NCBI GenBank assembly: GCA_900114805.1 | Contig: FOZN01000004.1 | Span: forward strand, 310,001-374,000 | From: Agrococcus baldri | GTDB lineage: Bacteria > Actinomycetota > Actinomycetes > Actinomycetales > Microbacteriaceae | Reading direction: 5' to 3' | Length of the DNA: 64,000 nt | Shown: piece by piece, positions 61,310 through 64,000 of the stretch | Position numbering within the stretch: the first letter of the stretch is position 1 | Layout of the letters: every line of letters begins with the position of its first letter | Notes under the pieces: generated by a model | The model's database searches: none | Seen by the model: the letters and a program-made list of their open reading frames with translations, nothing else | Told to the model about the DNA's origin: nothing | Translations under genes and position numbers: made by a program

Positions 61310-62395
61310 TCAGCCGCCCCAGCCCGGGTTGTCGCGCAGGAACTGCTGGAACTGCGCGACCGCCACCTGGTGCTGGTCGTACGTCTCGGAGAAGATCGTC
61401 TCGCCGGTCTCCGGGTTCACCGTGACGAAGTACAGCCACGGGCCCTCGGTCGGCTCGAGCACCGCCTGGATCGCCTGGTCGCCCGGTGCCCCGATCGGCC
61501 CGACCGGCAGCCCGGGGTGCTGGTAGGTGTTGTACGGGTTTGTCGCGTCCGCCCGCTCCTCGGCGGTCGTGGTCACGACGTGCAGGTTGCCGGTGCCGTA
61601 CGCGACGGTGGCATCCGACTGCAGCGGCATGTTGATGTCGAGCCGGTTCTGGAAGACGCGAGCCACCTTGCCGAAGTCGTCGGCGAAGCGCGCCTCGCGC
61701 TGCACGAGCGCGGCGAAGGTGAGCACACGCTGCGCGTCGGCCTCGGCGACGCCGTGCGAGGCGAGGGCCTGCCGCTGCCGGTCGATCATCGCCTGGATCA
61801 CGCCCTCCGCGGTGACGCCCTCGTCGAACGTGTAGGTGGCCGGGAACATCCAGCCCTCGATCGTCAGCGCGTCTGCCGGCAGGCCGAACCGGGCCGGATC
61901 GTCCTTGAGCGGCAGGAACTCCGCTGCGGGGATGCCGAGGTCCCGCTCGAGCCGCTCGAACACCTGCTGGAAGGTGTAGCCCTCGGGCACCGTCACGCGC
62001 AGCTCGACCTTGCTCTCCGGGTCGAGGAGCGCATCGAGAGCGCCCTGCGCAGACATCTGCTGCCGCAGCTGGTATCCGCCCGGGTGCAGCTGGATCGACG
62101 GGTCGGCGACCAGGATGTCGGTGAACGCCTCGGCGCTCGCGATGACGTCCTGCTCGACGAGCGTCGCAGCCACGTCGTAGCCGTTCTGGCCGGGCTCGAT
62201 CTGCACCGTCACCTCGCCGGTGCCGGGGCCCGGGTAGTCCTCCGCCTCGGCGAAGCGCTCCTGCAGCTGCCCGATGCCCCAGGCCGCGGCGAAGCCGAGG
62301 CCGACGAGCACCGCCAGTGCGATGCTCCAGCCGATCAGCCGCCTGCGGCCCCGTCGCTTGCGCTCAGCCTGGGCGCGTGCGCGTCGTCCTGCCAT
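61310..62395 (-). CDS. mltG: Endolytic peptidoglycan transglycosylase
   Basis: Protein of 361 aa. A basic N-terminus is followed by one membrane helix (about 21-42). The LysM-like region IEPGQNGYDVAATLVEQDVI precedes the YceG/MltG domain with the catalytic Glu in FAALVQREARFADD, and NPYNTYQHPGLPVGPIGAPG. It cleaves nascent glycan strands and so sets strand length. The ruvX-mltG-aroE order is common in actinobacteria. Confidence 0.94.
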   Translation of the reverse strand: MAGRRARAQAERKRRGRRRLIGWSIALAVLVGLGFAAAWGIGQLQERFAEAEDYPGPGTGEVTVQIEPGQNGYDVAATLVEQDVIASAEAFTDILVADPSIQLHPGGYQLRQQMSAQGALDALLDPESKVELRVTVPEGYTFQQVFERLERDLGIPAAEFLPLKDDPARFGLPADALTIEGWMFPATYTFDEGVTAEGVIQAMIDRQRQALASHGVAEADAQRVLTFAALVQREARFADDFGKVARVFQNRLDINMPLQSDATVAYGTGNLHVVTTTAEERADATNPYNTYQHPGLPVGPIGAPGDQAIQAVLEPTEGPWLYFVTVNPETGETIFSETYDQHQVAVAQFQQFLRDNPGWGG

Positions 62396-62397
62396 GG

Positions 62398-62871
62398 TCA
62401 GCCCTCTCGCTGTGCGGCTGCGCCGCCGTCGGTGAGCAGCTCGCCCGGGGCCCGCCCGGATGCGCGCTCGCTGTCGAGCGCGTGCTGCAGGATGACGACC
62501 GCGGCCGCCTGATCGATCGTGGCGCGCTGCTGGCGCGTCGATTTGCCGGATGCGCGCATGCCTGCCGAGGCGGTCACGGTCGAGAGCCGCTCGTCCACCA
62601 GCCGCACGGGCATGCTGGCGGCGAGCTGCGCCGCCATGTCGCGCGCGTCCTGCGTGCTCGGGGTGTCGCCACCAGAGAGCGAGATCGGCAGGCCGACGAC
62701 GGCCTCGACCGCGCCCAGCTCCTCGGCGATCGCGCGCAGCCGGGTGACGACGTCGATGCTCGCACGCTGGATCGTCTCCACCGGAGTCGCCAGCAGGCCG
62801 TCGCGGTCGCAGCGGGCCACGCCGACGCGGGCCCTGCCCACGTCGACGCCGATCCGCACGCCTGCTCGCAT
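62398..62871 (-). CDS. ruvX: Putative pre-16S rRNA nuclease / Holliday junction resolvase-like (YqgF)
   Basis: Protein of 157 aa with an RNase H-like fold. IGVDVGRARVGVARCD carries the first catalytic Asp, EAVVGLPISLSG the middle strand, and VRLVDERLSTVTA and IDQAAAVVILQ the remaining acidic residues. The family matures the 5' end of 16S rRNA in E. coli. The ATG at 62871 gives MRAGVRIGVD. It lies two nt before mltG. Confidence 0.94.
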   Translation of the reverse strand: MRAGVRIGVDVGRARVGVARCDRDGLLATPVETIQRASIDVVTRLRAIAEELGAVEAVVGLPISLSGGDTPSTQDARDMAAQLAASMPVRLVDERLSTVTASAGMRASGKSTRQQRATIDQAAAVVILQHALDSERASGRAPGELLTDGGAAAQREG

Positions 62872-62891
62872 GGTGTTCGACCCCGAGCCGC

Positions 62892-64000
62892 TCAGCGGTT
62901 CAGCCCCTCGCGCACGGCGAGCAGCGCCGCGGGCATCGCGCTCGCGTCCTGCCCACCGCCCTGCGCCATGTCGGGCTTGCCGCCACCGCCGCCCCCGAGC
63001 ACGCCCGCCGCCGCCTTCGCGAGCGGTCCGGCCGCCCGACCGGCGTCGCGAGCGGCCTGGTTGGTGGCGACCACGATCGCCGGCTTGCCGTCGACGGCGC
63101 CGCCGATGGCGACCACCGCGGGCTCGGCGCCCAGGCGCTCGCGCACCTGGCCGGCGAGCGAGCGCAGGTCGTCGGCCGAGCCCACCGCACCGAGATCGAT
63201 CGCAGCCAGGCGCACATCGCCGACCCGTTCGGCGGCGTCGGCGATCGGCTGCACGCGGCCGGCGAGCTGCTTCGACTCGAACTCGGCGATGCGCTTCTCC
63301 GCGCTCTTGAGCGACGCGACGATCTCCTGGATCCTGCCGGGCAGCTGCTCCTTCGGCGTCTTGAGCATCGAGGTGAGCTCGCTCACCAGGGTGCGCTCCG
63401 CGACCAGCTGCTCGAACGCATCCGCCCCCACGGCCGCCTCGACGCGACGCGCGCTCGAGCCGACGCTCGCCTCGCTCGTGATCGAGATGAGGCCGACCTG
63501 GCTGGAGGTGCCGACGTGGGTGCCGCCGCAGAGCTCGCGCGACCACGGGCCGCCGATGTCGACCATGCGCACCGTGCTGCCGTACTTCTCGCCGAACAGC
63601 GACATCGCACCGAGCGCTTTCGCCTCGTCGAGCGGCATCACGCGGGTCTCGACCGGCAGGTCGTCGCTGATGGCGCTGTTGGCGATGCCCTCGAGCTCCT
63701 GCCGCATGTCGCCCGAGAGCGGGCTCGACCACGAGAAGTCGAGGCGCATGTAGCCGGCCTTGTTGTACGAGCCGGCCTGCACGGCGTCGGGGCCGAGCAG
63801 CTGGCGCAGCGCCGCGTGCACGAGGTGGGTGGCCGAGTGGGCGCGGTTCGCGCCGCGGCGGTAGAGCGGGTCGACCACCGCGTGCGCGACGTCGCCGACG
63901 GCGATCTCGCCGCTGGTCACGCGCACGGTGTGGCTGATGAGGCCCTGCACGGGCCGCTGCACGTCGAGCACGTCGGCCTCGAAGCCGGGGCCGACGAGGC
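62892..64000 (-). CDS. alaS: Alanyl-tRNA synthetase, C-terminal part
   Basis: Partial at the right edge; about 370 residues remain. The editing domain is present with zinc-binding HSATHLVHAALR and LCGGTHVGTSSQVG. A coiled linker follows (LKTPKEQLPGRIQEIVASL), then the DHHA1/C-Ala domain with the glycine-rich LGGGGGGKPDMAQGGG. The catalytic core and tRNA-recognition domains lie outside the window. Confidence 0.96.
   Translation of the reverse strand, partial: LVGPGFEADVLDVQRPVQGLISHTVRVTSGEIAVGDVAHAVVDPLYRRGANRAHSATHLVHAALRQLLGPDAVQAGSYNKAGYMRLDFSWSSPLSGDMRQELEGIANSAISDDLPVETRVMPLDEAKALGAMSLFGEKYGSTVRMVDIGGPWSRELCGGTHVGTSSQVGLISITSEASVGSSARRVEAAVGADAFEQLVAERTLVSELTSMLKTPKEQLPGRIQEIVASLKSAEKRIAEFESKQLAGRVQPIADAAERVGDVRLAAIDLGAVGSADDLRSLAGQVRERLGAEPAVVAIGGAVDGKPAIVVATNQAARDAGRAAGPLAKAAAGVLGGGGGGKPDMAQGGGQDASAMPAALLAVREGLNR

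Overview
The window is high-GC DNA from an actinobacterium. Gene order, GTG/TTG starts, an ANTAR regulator of the PdtaR type, a Walker-less PriA and an mIHF-type domain on guanylate kinase point to Micrococcales, most likely Microbacteriaceae. The genus cannot be fixed from sequence alone; Agrococcus would be a guess. Most of the DNA is chromosomal core, and almost all genes lie on the minus strand.

Left part (1-19.3 kb): the order uvrB, coaE, ..., rpsA, ..., polA, ..., pdtaR, ..., pyk matches the Mycobacterium tuberculosis Rv1617-Rv1633 block, but accessory genes are interspersed. These are a signal-peptidase-like protein without its catalytic residues, a response regulator / GGDEF-like / histidine kinase cluster, a DUF4126 membrane protein, a beta-lactamase-fold hydrolase, a DUF885 zinc-peptidase-like protein, an LLM-type flavin oxidoreductase, a hotdog thioesterase and a DUF559/Vsr-like nuclease-fold protein. 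The DUF559 gene is bracketed by two inverted arrays of a 20-bp repeat, the most unusual structure here. A tRNA-Leu(CAA) lies between pdtaR and pyk.

Middle part (19.3-43.1 kb): gltBD (glutamate synthase), then, read right to left, a long tightly packed run: gmk (fused to mIHF), rpoZ, coaBC, metK, priA, fmt, rsmB, rpe, hisE, hisG, hisF, hisI, trpE, a Trp-associated membrane protein, an HGxxxAAW protein, trpC, trpB, trpA, lgt. Many junctions are 4-nt ATGA/GTGA/TTGA overlaps, suggesting translational coupling. trpD, trpG, trpF and hisA, hisB, hisC, hisD, hisH are not in the window.

Right part (43.1-64 kb): the pyrimidine operon pyrR-pyrB-pyrC-(PH-like membrane protein)-carA-carB-pyrF runs directly into gmk. 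Its leader carries a recognisable PyrR-binding RNA loop that overlaps the pyrR ribosome binding site. Two accessory genes (an FAD monooxygenase and a secreted trypsin-like protease with CWB2 cell-wall repeats) separate it from nusB-efp. The shikimate cluster follows (aroQ, aroB, aroK, aroC, aroE), then mltG, ruvX and the 3' part of alaS. A third site of the same 20-bp repeat family lies between aroB and a VOC-family gene.

At least seven genes have a TAGNNT hexamer ending 6-7 nt before the start codon, as expected for leaderless mRNAs.
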